A stretch of DNA of 64,000 nucleotides. Source: Chrysomallon squamiferum. Its lineage: Eukaryota > Mollusca > Gastropoda > Neomphalida > Peltospiridae. The translations under genes were made by a program, and so were the position numbers. The notes under the pieces are model-generated. The model was given only the letters and a program-made list of their open reading frames with translations, searched no databases and was not told where the DNA came from. Shown piece by piece: positions 16,271-53,375 of this stretch. Every line of letters starts with the position of its first letter. Positions within the stretch are counted from its first letter, which is position 1. The stretch lies in NCBI GenBank assembly GCA_012295275.1, contig CM022672.1, positions 25,032,430 through 25,096,429 of the forward strand, in the 5' to 3' direction.

Positions 16271-17777
16271 AACAATAATAATAATAATAAGTCAAACAAC
16301 ACAAATCTGCATACCAAGAACATTATCTTTTAAAAAGTGTGATGTCGCCAGCGAGCTAACAAAATAACAAGCAGCTATCAAAAATTATGAAAAATGGCAA
16401 CATCTGCCTGTACATCGCTGCTATTTTAAAAGCAAGGAGATTATTTAAAGTTTTCCTGGGCATTACAATATTACAACAGTTATTACAATAACCGATTTTT
16501 GGGTTCGGTTATTCTGAATATATGACATAAAAGTGAATATACATCACAGATTTCGAAAATTATTTGTCGTTACAAAATACATAAATAAATAAATAAATAT
16601 AAAAATTATAATAAATTAATAATAAATTTCATTCAAAGAAATAAATAACTTTAAACAAATTTTCATTTTTATAGGTCAGTGTGAAGAATTACTTTTAAAT
16701 ATAGCAAAGAAAAAAAAATGAGCTAAACAACGAAACATTTTTATATGAAACGCATTTCATCTTGAAATTATATCCACTATAATGATGGAGCAACGCTAAA
16801 TCCACCTCCAGTTGCTTCAGTATTTGAAAACATTTTTTTCCCCACATTATTTGTAAAAATATTTATTATAAATTCGAGAATTAAAATGAACTAATTAAGG
16901 ACACACTCACGTTTTAACTTCAGAACAAAACCTCTGCCGCCCTTTTGAGTATTTGCTAACTCTGAACTCAATATCAACACACCCATCGTGAAATTCTTGT
17001 TCCACTTTTTTATCACTAGTAAACTTCTTCAAACGTTTTCTGCTGCCGTCTTCACCGACACTGAAAATTTTAACATTATCATTACGGTTGTCGGGATCGA
17101 GGTCGATATCGTCTGATGAAATGCGCAAACCTAACTTCCGGTGAATGCGTATTCTCATTCGACAGAAAGTCTTTTTTGTGTCGTAATGCCATGGATAATA
17201 TTTGTGACTTCGTATGAGACCGTAGGTTAAGTTAACAGTTCTCCTGTTTCTGTCACATATGTCAAACACCTGATCTGTAACAGTTAATTTAAGAAGGAAA
17301 TAAATAATGAAAATCCTACTGAAGTAGATGACCTGACGTTATCTGTTACCATTTGTCATTATACGTTATCATTATGTTGTCATAAGACGTCATCATTATG
17401 TTAAAATTATCGGTTTCTAAGTATCTTCCAATCTTAATTTTTAAAAAGCAGCAAAGACTAGTCTCTATTAATAAATAGCAAAATCTGTTACATTAGCAAA
17501 AGGACATTTAAAAAACTGTAATTCTAAAAACTTGCACACACACACACACACACACACGAAATAGCATAGTTAATTTCCTTGTGAAGTACTTTTTAAAAAG
17601 TTATTTCAAAATAAATAAAAAATGTCGCTGATTAAAGATAAAGATACTCCATAATATTGCTTATTCTGATTCGAAAGGCAAAGCTTGAAGTCAAATTAGA
17701 AGGCTAAGTTACTTATTATTATTTTAATATAGTTTATTCTTCTTCTGCTAATTAAATAGACACATATACACACAACC

Positions 17778-17834
<57 letters not shown>

Positions 17835-18193
17835 GAAACAAAACCCCCACAGAAATACCTTTGGCAATGCAGCTAAATCCTAAGAGAGAGAGATAACTGG
17901 GAGGCAGAGCCAGACAAGACGGTACTGAAGAAAGTGTTATTGGAATACCAGATCTCCACTTCAGCTCACACTGGCTTTTCCAGTAGCACTTGTTTCTCTG
18001 CGTGAGCAATGTGTGAGTCAGGCCAACGCAGTCTCCATTTTGGTGCATGCAACTTCTGAAATTGCTGACGCCAACTTGCAGTTCTGGTTTGTAAATCACG
18101 TGATCACTTGAACAGTAGAGATTGGTACTTTTTTCTTTCGATGAAATGCACTCGTCCAGTCGGTTACTATCTGTTAAAATTTAAGAGTTGATA

Positions 18194-18236
<43 letters not shown>

Positions 18237-21200
18237 GTATTTATAGAATGTAATAAATAACTATTCAAGATACAAGAAATATAATTGATCTGAAGACAAT
18301 AATGTACTCGTTTTGAATATAATAAATATAACTGTTCTGAAGATTACGAATTCAAGATATAAAATATATAGCTTTTCTGAAGATAAGAAATATATTTGTT
18401 CTGAAGTTTAAGAATATAACTGTTCTAAAGATAACAAATAAAGCAGTTTTGGATAAAAACATTTAGTTGTTCTAAAGATAAAATGAGCAACACTCACCTG
18501 CGTTGTTATGCGACTGACTGTTGAAAAAGAAAGACGCTTTGTCATAAGTAACAAAGTCACTAGAGTTGTGTGGTAATGGAAAACCATTCTCTGGAACATC
18601 TATCAAAAAAAAAATATATATATATATCACGGCGATTAACCAATAAATCTCAGAGTATTGAAACACTCCATATGAATTTGATTTCAGAAATGAATTGTTC
18701 AAAATGTTCAAGACAAATCTGACTTAGTAAGCATATTCTTGTATTTTATTTTACTTTTTATAAATAATGAAAGAACACAAGACCTGCCTAAGCCTAATGG
18801 TAGCATCTTTTTAAAGTAGGGCATACTTAAACAGACAAATGTGGAGGAAGATAGAAGGAAACAGCTTTTATTATAATTATCATGAATACTTACTTTCGAA
18901 TTGTAAAATAAATCCAGTAGCAGATTTCACACCAGGTGTCACAGTAAAGATTATTTCCACGAACCCTTCTTTTATGAACCAGCGCTTCCTGTCGGACAGT
19001 TTGGCGTTGCGCAGCAGGAAATGGTCTGAATTCATCATTGCAAGTCTTATCTCGAGTTTATCTGAATCATCAGTTTCCAGTTCCAGATCATCTACTGTTA
19101 ACACAAGAATGTGTCCAGAACGAGGCTTAAGTGTTCGACGACAGGTACCGCGCATTCCCCCGTAAGTCCACGGGTAATCCGAGTGACTCCGAATTACTCC
19201 GAGAGCAGACTTGATACTGTAGGTATCTGCGGAGCAAATGTCGTAGATGTTTTCTGAAAATAATTTTTGAGAAAAGACAAATAATAATAGAAAAGATTAA
19301 ATTTATTTTTATAAACATATTTATTTATATATTTCATGCTTTTTATTTCATTTAATTTTGTTTTCATTTTAATGAAGCCTAATTATATTCATTAAGATAT
19401 TCTCCGTCCGTTTAATAATTTATTTTGCTATAAAATTTATATTTATTAATATTTTTATACAACATAATTTCTAATGTCATCTTTAAACACGTCCTGGACA
19501 TTGACTTTCCAAAAATAACCAGCGAAATTATTGCCATGTGTTTAGAATATTGATTATAAATGCAAAAATCAGACGAAAAGGAATTTATTTAGAATATTGA
19601 ATTAATCAAAGATATTACAAACTGATGAAACTGAATATATTTACAATATTGCAACATCAAAAAATATTGCCATTATATGACATTCAAAACGTTTAGCATA
19701 TTACATCATTAAAAAAAAAAAAGGATCATCATCAAACAATATTCAATATATTTTGAATATTGCATCATCCGTCATTTCGAGTTTCAGAAATTCTACATGG
19801 GCTGCAAAGCACGTAGAATAATAATTATATCGTGTTTGTTAACGACGTAAAAACTAATGAAACGCACATTTACGTCACTTTGTACTTATGAGTTCCGTCT
19901 TCCTGATAAGCCCAGAATCGTGGTAGTTAAGATATAAAATTAGAAATCATCTACAGATCTACATCAAGATAAATGTACTTAATTACCTTCCTTCATTGTT
20001 AAACACACACACAGAGGCCAGATACATATACAGATGCAAACAAGCTTACATATATACATATATATATACACACATTCATACGTAGATACACACACATACA
20101 CACACTTATATGCACATACATACACATATATATACACACACACCAAACACATATGCATGCATACGAAAAAAAATGCATGCATACATACATACATACATAT
20201 ATACATACACATATATACATATGTACCACACACAAACACACACGAAAACTGTATTTTATTACATATCTATAGATATGCAAATCTGGTTCCTTAAAAAAAC
20301 AAATTATAATTTTATAAATTCTTATATCGATTTAAATATATTATCTCTATTTAGTTTACAAAAGTTTTTAAATAGTTTCACATATTAAATATCCTTCTTT
20401 TTTACCTTATAAAAGTTTATAAATATATTAAATTTGGGTAAAAATATCAATCTTTATTTTATTACAAAAATAAATTAACTATACTTAATATTAAAGAAAC
20501 TATTAACACCTGAGAGATTTCTATAAATAGCAAAGAGTAATCAACAATAATAGCAAAAAGCCAACAGATTCCTTAGGAAATGGATAGTGATGACGTGTAC
20601 AAACATATATTATAACTGATAATACTGCGAATGTCTACACGCATGACGCTTTGCTAAATATATCAATTAATGTTTTCACGGCTGTCAATGACTTCGAAAC
20701 TTCAACCAAATAAAGCGCGCTATTTCCACACCCATAATACTTAATTCCAGCCGCCATATTGTCCCATAAGCGGTGTTTTTATGTTGATCATTGTTTAGTT
20801 CAGTTGCTCAGCAAGCGTCAGTACTTCCTTTGTTAGAAAGTATTATTCATAGGCACAGTGGTGAACGGTACGAAAGTGGACGGCATTTAACATTTATACC
20901 GTTTCCGAAGACGAAAACACAATGAGAAATTCCAGTTAAAAATATTAAAAATTAATTTCACAACACATGAAATTAGTTGATGTAAATTATAATCAATTCT
21001 GTGTCTTATTACACTGATTAAGATATACATGTACACTTTATGTTCAGTTTGTTGTTTATTATTTATTTCTCTACATTGTCAGAGAGTATTATAGACTTTT
21101 AAATGCAACTTTACAATATGCAAAGAATTTGCTAAACATTGGGAAATATTACAGAAATACAATACAAATCTCAAAGAAGGGATGCCAATTTCGAAATGAA

Positions 21201-24200
21201 TAGATATAATTACGATAGGTATACTTCCTATAGTATTAAAGAACAAATCAACATTGTAAGTCTTAGTTCTTCTCTGTGTCCAACTGACACAATACAGACT
21301 TTCGTTTTCTGACTTTGCTGTGGGTCTTTCCACCACAACATGGCTCATTGGTATTAGATTTATTTTCATCACTCTTGGATACCTCCACTGTCTTTGAATG
21401 CTCGTACAACTCTGCTGTTCTAGTACTGATATTAAATTGTGCAGCTTGAATTCTTGTGAGGCTTTTAAGAGCCCAGTATTATGTGAGCAGTGGCCACTTA
21501 GCCTGAAAGTATAAAAAGAAATTCGTTTATAAACATGATCACCTGTTGTTTTCAAATAATAATAATACACCCAGTTGATATTTAGCTATATACGAATAAT
21601 ACACATGTCCACACAGAGCCACTGAACAGAAAAATAAGAAGAAAGATATATTTTAATGCATGACTCTCAACACACTTTATCTACTGTTATATGGTGTCGG
21701 ACACATGGTTAAGGACCACACTATACTGTCAGTGGAAACCCACTGTTGCCACTTCATGGGCTACCATTTTTGATTAGCAGTACCCACAAACAGGATAGTA
21801 TGTGCCAGTTTGGAAGAAGAAATGGCCCAATGGACCCACAGACATTGTGAAAGAACAAAAGAAAAAAAAAAACTGTGTGTGTCTGATGCATATGACCAAA
21901 ATCGGTTTTGAGGTAAATTCAAACTAAACAGTTGGGCGATCTATTGTAAATATTTAACTATTACAAATAGTCTTGATAATGCAGCTTTAAGACACGTGTC
22001 ATTTGTTATATTTTGGTTTGTTACGTTTCTTTTTTCTTTGCACTGAAGTAAACCATGCTGCAAAATAAATTTAATAAACGATATATACTCACCCAGGAGC
22101 AGTTAGCCTCTTGTAACTGTTTCGTCTCCAAGCAAACGTGAATATGCAGTTTGTGTGCCGACTCGTTTTTCCTCATGGAAAGCAAACATTTCGCATTCAC
22201 TGTCCTTTGATTTTAGCCGGAAATTTTTATATCGTGGATTATATCTTGTGCTTTTCTGGAAAGGCTCGAGCTCTCAGGAAGATATGAAACCGACAGATCA
22301 TTTGTAATACTTTTTAAATTAGCTACGCCGTCTGCTACTGATTCCGCCATTTTGGATGTTAGCTTGTGGGACATACAGTATTCCCTCGCTATTCGCGGGG
22401 GTTACGTTCTTTACCCCCCCGCGAATAGCGAAAAACCGCGAATATTGGATGCAGTTTTAAAACGTCTATTATGAGATTATATACGGTACTAAATGCTTCC
22501 CAAACACTTTCTAAAGACACTCTTACTCATTAATACAGTAATAATGTAGTAATATTGCATGCAGTTATGTATTTCACTAATGTAGTAATGATAATGTAAA
22601 CACATTTTAATTTTGTACTGAAACAATATTTTAATCAGAAAGAAACGTAAGTACAGGAGGACAGTAACACCGCATAGTATAGTTACCCATACTGTATTAC
22701 TGCACCGTAAAGTCATTTTCTATGCGTACAACATATGTATTAGAATTGACAGAAAGTGGAACAAATTTAAAGGCAAAATAGACAGATAAATACAGTACGC
22801 ACAGTTCAGGTAATAATATGCAATTAAAAACATTATTAATACACGGTCACAAAAAATATGCACTGTATATACAGTGTATGCATTTATAAAAAAAATACGT
22901 ACTGTATTGCAATAATAATTGAAAAAATTTGATATTGTTTGTGCGGTTTACCGAGCATTTGTTTTTATGACGTTATGACGCTAGCCTGGTATACCAGCAT
23001 ACGATGCGATAGGGTTAAGAGCCTAACCCGCGAATATACGGGGCCGCGAATGGGGAACCGCGAATAGGTGAGGGTATACTGTATTAACAATAACAAATAG
23101 GGAGTGGCTTACGAAGTAATTGTGGGAAAAAGGAATTAAGGTTACGTTTCAACGAAAGACAGTTCAACAACAACTACGCACACCCAAATATACAGTTCAT
23201 TATTACATAAAAAGATTTCTCGGGAACTGCTTTTTGTTAATAACTGATTCAGTAGAGATAAACAGTTTACTGAATAAATAATGGCATTAAGCCGATATTT
23301 AATTATTTTGCAGATAAACAGTCATGGAGTATTTATAGTGATGATTCGTCAGTTCGTTTGAAGTGACCGATTTTGAAAACATTGCAGCTAACTGTAACAG
23401 GACAATAATAAAAGGCAGATTTAGAGATATAAATATACCAAGCTAAAATAATTGTGAATGGAGATCCTGGATACATGACCAAAAAAAAAAAAAAAAAAAA
23501 AAATATTTAATTATTTAAAAAATACCCACAGATTAACAAACTTACTAACGAAATAATATATATATATATTATTTCGTTAGTGAGTGGGTTAATTTGTTAG
23601 TAAATTAAACAGAGAAAACTAACCAGTGGGTACACACGTAGGACTTTCATAGTTAACATAGTTGGCTCGTTTTCCCATACATTCTCGTCGTTTTGTTGAT
23701 ACAATGTCGAGTTTGCTTCGCCACCTGAGTGAGCAGGACTCACGCCAGTAACATTTATTTTTCTGCGTGAGCAGAGAAGTAGTGAGTCCAGTGCAATCGC
23801 CATCTTGGAAGAAGCAGGAGCTGCTGTTGCTGATTCCTGCGTAAAAAACCGGCCTGTATATCACATGACCACGTGGACAGTTGAACGTGACTTTGTCCTC
23901 CCTGTGGTTGATGCATTTTCCAATAATAGCACCTGTCATATAAATGAAGAATGGCTTCTTATTACTTGTAATTGAGATAATTGTTGATAACGAAGAATAT
24001 GTTTTATTATTATTATCTTTTTATAGTTCCATAGAAGAAGAAGAAGAAGAAGAAGAAAAAAGAAAGAAATAGAAACAATTTTAAAATCAGTCGTTCTTGC
24101 TAACATACTTTTCTTCTTTTTTATTCCTCTTTTTAACATTTAATTTCTCTTCCTATTAATTTTGCGAATGTTAAAATACAGTTTCTTGATTATAATTTAC

Positions 24201-25336
24201 TAGAAACACGACTAAAGTATCTAATCTATTTGAGAAAACGTTTAACAACGTCTGTAAAATAACATAAATATTAACTTATTACAAAATAAATTACAGTGAA
24301 GTATAGATTATGTACGAATTTGAATTATTTACTTCTTTTCTTTCTTTTTTTCAAACATTTACTGCCTAAAATAAAGCAATGGAAGTATATAAATCACAAA
24401 CATTTGATTTTTATACAACAAACAAAGCATAAAGTTGAATCTTTTATTATTGAGAGGAAAAAAAACACAACAAATACCAATGGTTTCCGTTACCAGATAC
24501 TACAAAATGTTAACTGAGCTGATAAAAACGGCAAAATCATGTGTGATGATAAAAGGAATTTTGGGATGGGTTTAAAATGGAAAATGAAACCTGGTAAATA
24601 CTAAAGTTGTCTTCTACGTGTCGAGAAATCATTATCCATGACATTTCAGTTTATAGTTATATTTCTAATTTACCAAGTGAAAAATGTCTGGTCCAGATTT
24701 TGAATATTAAAATAGCACACCTTATTTGTAATGTTAATTTTGATGCTGGTGAAGTGAAAAGACGTCGTAGAGTACTTGGAAGAATCACTGAATGTTCAAC
24801 AAACAAAAATCAAACATCGATTTTGAATCAATGAATCTTTTATACAACTACTCCCGAGATTAAATATTATCAATAGCTATAGATTGAATATTACATTTAA
24901 TGGAATTCAATTGGTTCCTGTTATTATTATTATTATTATTATTATCATTATTATTATTATTGTTATAATATATATTTTTTTAAATTATAAATACGACAGT
25001 AGTAAAAACCGAGTTAATTGATTTCTCAGCAGTTTATATAAACAAAGTTTTATTTACATTTATCTGCATAAATGATATTGCAGGTTTGTATTATTAACTG
25101 AATATTTAAGAAATGAAAGTAAATCTGATAAGAGGATGGGTCACAACATATATTACCTGTATTTGATATAAAAACTAAAATCAGCGAGATGCAGAGGTAT
25201 TTTACATACTGATATTTAACCATAATACTGAATAATTTTATTTAATTAATAAAGGAAAAGAACTTAGAAACGTACCTTGGGAAAATTTTAATAGAACAAG
25301 AAGTCCGTTAAAAACCACTAACGATAGAGCATTCAT
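16067..25336 (-). CDS. Secreted double SUEL-like/CUB protein with polybasic tail (gene A)
   Basis: Seven exons: 25276-25336 (signal peptide, MNALSLVVFNGLLVLLKFSQ), 23624-23932 (SUEL-like 1), 18894-19253 (CUB 1), 18498-18599 (linker), 17859-18170 (SUEL-like 2), 16911-17274 (CUB 2) and 16067-16182 (basic tail, KSRRHRRRKIRRR, TAA at 16067). Every internal exon is phase 1-1, the signature of module shuffling. Each SUEL-like module has eight Cys and shares LLTQ(K/R)NKCYW; YGR and DPC are replaced. CUB 1 starts YDIC...GVIRSHSDYPW and ends GFILQFES. The CUB 2 exon is 364 nt, one too long to keep the phase: the expected ending RGFVLKLK sits one frame away, so the gene as read is broken by a 1-nt insertion near 16940. 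Corrected length would be about 540 aa. The signal exon has the same 61-bp length as in gene B, so the two genes are tandem paralogues. Ligand unknown. Confidence 0.75.
16211..16300. repeat. (AAC)n / (AAT)n microsatellite
   Basis: Pure AAC triplets at about 16211-16268 grading into AAT. The tract lies in the last intron of gene A, directly upstream of its tail exon's acceptor. Confidence 0.95.
17778..17830. repeat. (AAT)n microsatellite
   Basis: About 53 bp of AAT triplets, just outside the donor of the SUEL-like 2 exon of gene A. Confidence 0.95.
18198..18233. repeat. (TA)n microsatellite
   Basis: About 36 bp of alternating TA in a gene A intron, followed by a loose run of AAGATA-type short repeats to about 18480. 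Confidence 0.9.
21263..22350 (-). pseudogene. Decayed two-exon gene of unknown family
   Basis: Exon 1 (22093-22350) starts with a good Kozak context (AAAATGG) and reads MAESVADGVANLKSITNDLS before hitting TAA. Protein-like sequence then continues in a second frame (STRYNPRYKNFRLKSKDSEC) and a third (FTFAWRRNSYKRLTAPG) up to a GTGAGT donor. Exon 2 (21263-21502), after a TTTCAG acceptor, continues LSGHCSHNTGLLKASQEFK, then shifts frame to a long acidic/basic tail (KTHSKVRKRKSVLCQLDTEK) ending TAA at 21263-21265. At least three frameshifts are needed to read it through. The retained intron says it is not a retrocopy. I do not recognise the parent gene. Sequencing error in a live gene is the alternative. 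Confidence 0.5.
22376..23081. mobile_element. Tigger/pogo-type MITE (non-autonomous DNA transposon)
   Basis: A 706-bp element bounded by TA target-site duplications (22374-22375 and 23082-23083). The terminal inverted repeats begin CAGTAT(T/A)CCCTC and lead into CTATTCGCGG. The inner 5' end has a subterminal palindrome (TTCGCGGGGG facing CCCCCCCGCGAATAGCG). The termini closely resemble Tigger elements of the pogo/Tc1-mariner superfamily. No transposase frame is present, so it depended on another element for movement. Confidence 0.88.
23545..23580. repeat. Perfect 36-bp AT-core palindrome
   Basis: CTAACGAAATAAT followed by a TA core and its exact reverse complement, with looser inverted similarity outside it (GATTAACAAACTTA against GAGTGGGTTAATTTGTTA). 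It lies about 45 bp from the donor of the SUEL-like 1 exon. Confidence 0.85.
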
Positions 25337-28300
25337 CTCCGCTGGTTAGTCAGACGGGAAAGTCCCAAACACGTCTCGTTTAGGCTTTTATGCTCTATCT
25401 CTCTCTATATATATACAACTTCCGGCTACACATGCGAATTGAGGATCGATTCACGTGTTCATTACATTTATGGCTTTATTATTTACGTTATTTTTTAATC
25501 ATTAGTCAGTGGCATATTTGGGTCATATTTCACAAGATGAATTTCAGATATCTGAAAAAACTGTTTACGTCTTTTCGTCAGTCGGTCAAAAATAGAATGT
25601 GACGCAATATACATCACTATGTAAACAGGCTTTGTTGTTAATCTTTTTTCAGTTAAACCCTTTATTGTTGTTATTGTTGATGTTGTATATAAAATACACC
25701 TATCCACAACACCATAAATAAGCCGTGCAATATTTAATATAAATAACGTCTTACACAACTCGAACGTAATAACGTTCCTGCAGTGGGACATCACAATGTT
25801 TTTTTTTTTTTTTTGGTCCTGGTAGGTGTGGTGTCTTAAGGTTTTTTGTTGTTTTTGGTACGGTTGACGTTTATTTATTTAAATAGTTCGTTTGTATTTC
25901 ATTTAAGTACTTTTGGAAAAATAGTCTTTCACTATCTTTTTCCAAAAGTAGCAAGCTTCAAACAATTTAAAAACAATATATGTAGATGTATTTTTATATA
26001 AATTGTATGGCATAAACTTTCGTAATTTCAAATTCTTTTATAAAATTCATTATAGGCGACTAAGACTGAGGATCGAGAAGTTTGGGACATCACCGCAAGT
26101 CTAATTTTTGAAAGTCATTACGTCATGGTGTTCCGCATTTTTTTTCACCCCCACCCCATGTGTTCATGCAATTCTAATTTTAATTTATGATCATGGATTC
26201 TCACAACCCATGTTTCCCTTTTGTTTTTGTTGCAGTCTCTTTATGTGTTCAGTCTTTAAATTCTCTATACTTTTAGCAATGATCAATTCTTATTGTTTTG
26301 AGTAAATGGGTTTTCAGTTTTATTTTAGCACAAACATTAACCATAATATCCATCTTAATTATATTATACTTCTTGGCCACACTGAGAAAGCATTGACTTG
26401 AAACGTAGTAGTTGGTACAGCATTTGATGGGTGGCTCATAAATTGAATGCTTGCCACCATGCTTTGTTGTTAACTGTGGAGCAGATTTCTCAACAGGCTT
26501 TCATTAAACATTTTGGTTACTTCCAGTATGATACTGTACTAGACATTTAGATGCTTTGTGCATTCTAGTAACCTACCAAATTAGAAAGCTTTTATGAGTT
26601 TAGGACTTTTTCAGAGTCGACAACAAGGTTTGTGATTGAAACACTCAAAACAGTTTGTAGAATTACTTTACCTACTTTAATAAGAAAATCCATCTTACGT
26701 GAGTATTTGGAAAACTTTAAAACCTAAGCAAATAAGCCCCTAAGCTTAGTGCACACACACACACACACTATTTCATACGTCCTAGTATTCATTTTATCTT
26801 CTAAAATACTTTTCTCATCCCTCTTCACACCCATTGTTTTATCAGTTAACTTCTTAATGAGAATTTTCCATCTATGATCCTAAATATTACTACTGTATGT
26901 ACAACTTACCTTCACTGGTCCAGCCTCAACACTTGAAGTGACTAATTTCAGAACTTAATGGTGAAAAATACAGAGACAAAAAAAAAAAGTGAAGTGCATT
27001 CTCAGAAGTGTTTAATTGCCAGGTTTCTTAAAGACCCAAAAATAAAACAAACATGCATTACGAGAAAAAAGTGCTTGCATACCTAGAGAAAGACGTTCGC
27101 ACTGTTTGATCCATTTGCTCGTCTTAAAATGTGCACTAGCTTCATCCAGTCTTAACAAATAACCCAGTAGAAATGTTTTTTTCAAAAAGTAAGAATATGT
27201 TTACAACTGATTCCAGAGTAAATGTTCGTGAATAAATTGCATAAAAATATAACACTGTCTTTTAACATGTCCATAGTGTGTGCAGCAACATTAAACATTA
27301 CTTGTTTTGACTCAAAGTATCCATGTTTCAATCATCCGAATCGAGATATATAAGCTGAATCCATTATACATATACAAGGCTATATAATCAATTTTAGCAA
27401 TTAAATCCTCGTTAACACTATTTTAAAAGCTTCCCTATAAACATTGTTAAAACTGACCAATGTAAGTCAATTAAAGATTAAAAATTTGGGAAAAGGCTGA
27501 AAAATAAATATTCTGGAAAAGACAAAAGACACTGCATATAAAATGTACAAGCATTTTAATTTTTTGCAATTTTTTTTTTATGAGCTCTGTACAGTTGAAC
27601 TTTGCAGAATAGATCTGAAAATAAATTAATAAAAAAAAAAAAAAAAAATGAAAGAAAAAACTGGAAAAAGAATGAATAAATTACCAGATTTTCCGATTCT
27701 TCAAAAGTATAAATTTTGAAAAATATCTTCTCAGAACCTTCAATATAAGTAAAAATAAATAATAATAAAAAAAGATATATATATGTACATACACATATAT
27801 ATTTTTTATTAAAATTGCTCTCCTGCTCAACTGAACAAGCTCAACATTATGATAAATTAAATTTTAAAACCATTTTTAAAGAACATCTATTTTATTTACT
27901 AAAATTAACACAAAAACAGTCAGATGCTTCACGGTCACCAACTGGGGCACTAGTTGGTTATGCGACCTTTTCACATCTTCCCCATTTGTTTCAAAAACAA
28001 AGACAATTGTGTTGCTTTGGGTACATCTCACCTCTGGGGCATTCTGGAGGAACTCAAATCATACAGTTCATCACTTGCGTTGTATACAAAGGACACTTAT
28101 CTCGATGATCCTTTCCAATAAACTCAAATGGTCAACTTTTAATTTTTTTTTCCTATCCTCAAAAGTATCATCACAAAAACAATGTAGATGGTTCAGTACT
28201 CCCTTGAAAACACCAAAGATTAAAACTGCCTGGATAACAGCAAAATATTTGAAATACAAGTCAGGTTAAAAAATTCTGCCATCTTGTCAAAGGTGCTTCA

Positions 28301-28866
28301 CTATGTTAAACATTATGACCTCACCAGTGTTCATGCATTTTCTATATCCAGTCATTAATTACTAATATTTTAAAAATAAAAAAATTAAGAAAATAAAGAG
28401 GAAAAACATCAAGTCATTATGACAAATGCATTGAAAATACAAAACAATGTTTTTCTGTAACATATCCATCTATTTAGTCTCAAACTTGAAAAATTTAGAA
28501 TTTTCATTTGTGAAAAGAATCAGCACACTTTTCTTTCTGTGAACATTTAGGTCATAAGCCAATTTATAAAAACAGTAAGTGTTTAGCTGTCACAATCAGT
28601 GTCAGTGTTTCTGTCAAGACGTACACACATCAGGAACTAACACGTCGTCTTGTCAGTCAGTCCTTAGGAAATGCACACGATCACTAGCAAGTTGTTTGAC
28701 ATCAGCTTTTTCTCCATTCATGTAGATATAGATTTAAACTTTAATTTCTGAAAACAGTGTCGATCCTATTTTAAATTTCTGCTATGTCATGTTAAATCAC
28801 CTGAACAATAAATAAAACTATATAGGTTTAGTTACAACACAAACTACAGGGAGTGACAACAAGCAA
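25337..28866. other. Gene A upstream region and PRRC2 3' UTR/intergenic DNA
   Basis: The high-coordinate side of 25336 must hold the gene A promoter; the low-coordinate side of 28867 is the PRRC2 3' UTR. No coding exon is evident between them. A hairpin with 17-bp arms (ACTTTTGGAAAAATAG and its complement) lies at 25908-25950. Poly-A/poly-T runs are present at 25800-25814 and 27630-27648. Confidence 0.5.

Positions 28867-53375
<24,509 letters not shown>

Larger units (their letters stand above)
19254..23623. other. Large intron of gene A between SUEL-like 1 and CUB 1
   Basis: A 4.4-kb intron. It contains a CA/TA-rich stretch at about 20000-20250, a decayed gene at 21263-22350, a Tigger-type MITE at 22376-23081 and an AT hairpin at 23545-23580, described separately. 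The rest shows nothing I can interpret. Confidence 0.6.

Noticed and set aside
20034-20388. Overlapping open frames in a CA/TA-rich stretch
   Set aside because: Translations are His/Tyr/Ile/Thr-only repeats from simple sequence.
22489-22716. Open frame inside the Tigger-type element
   Set aside because: It is short, has no DDE transposase features and is explained as random openness in a non-autonomous element.
24607-24834. 75-codon plus-strand frame with mixed composition
   Set aside because: It lacks an ATG start at its 5' end and any splice signal or neighbouring exon; it lies in an intron of gene A. Composition alone is not enough.
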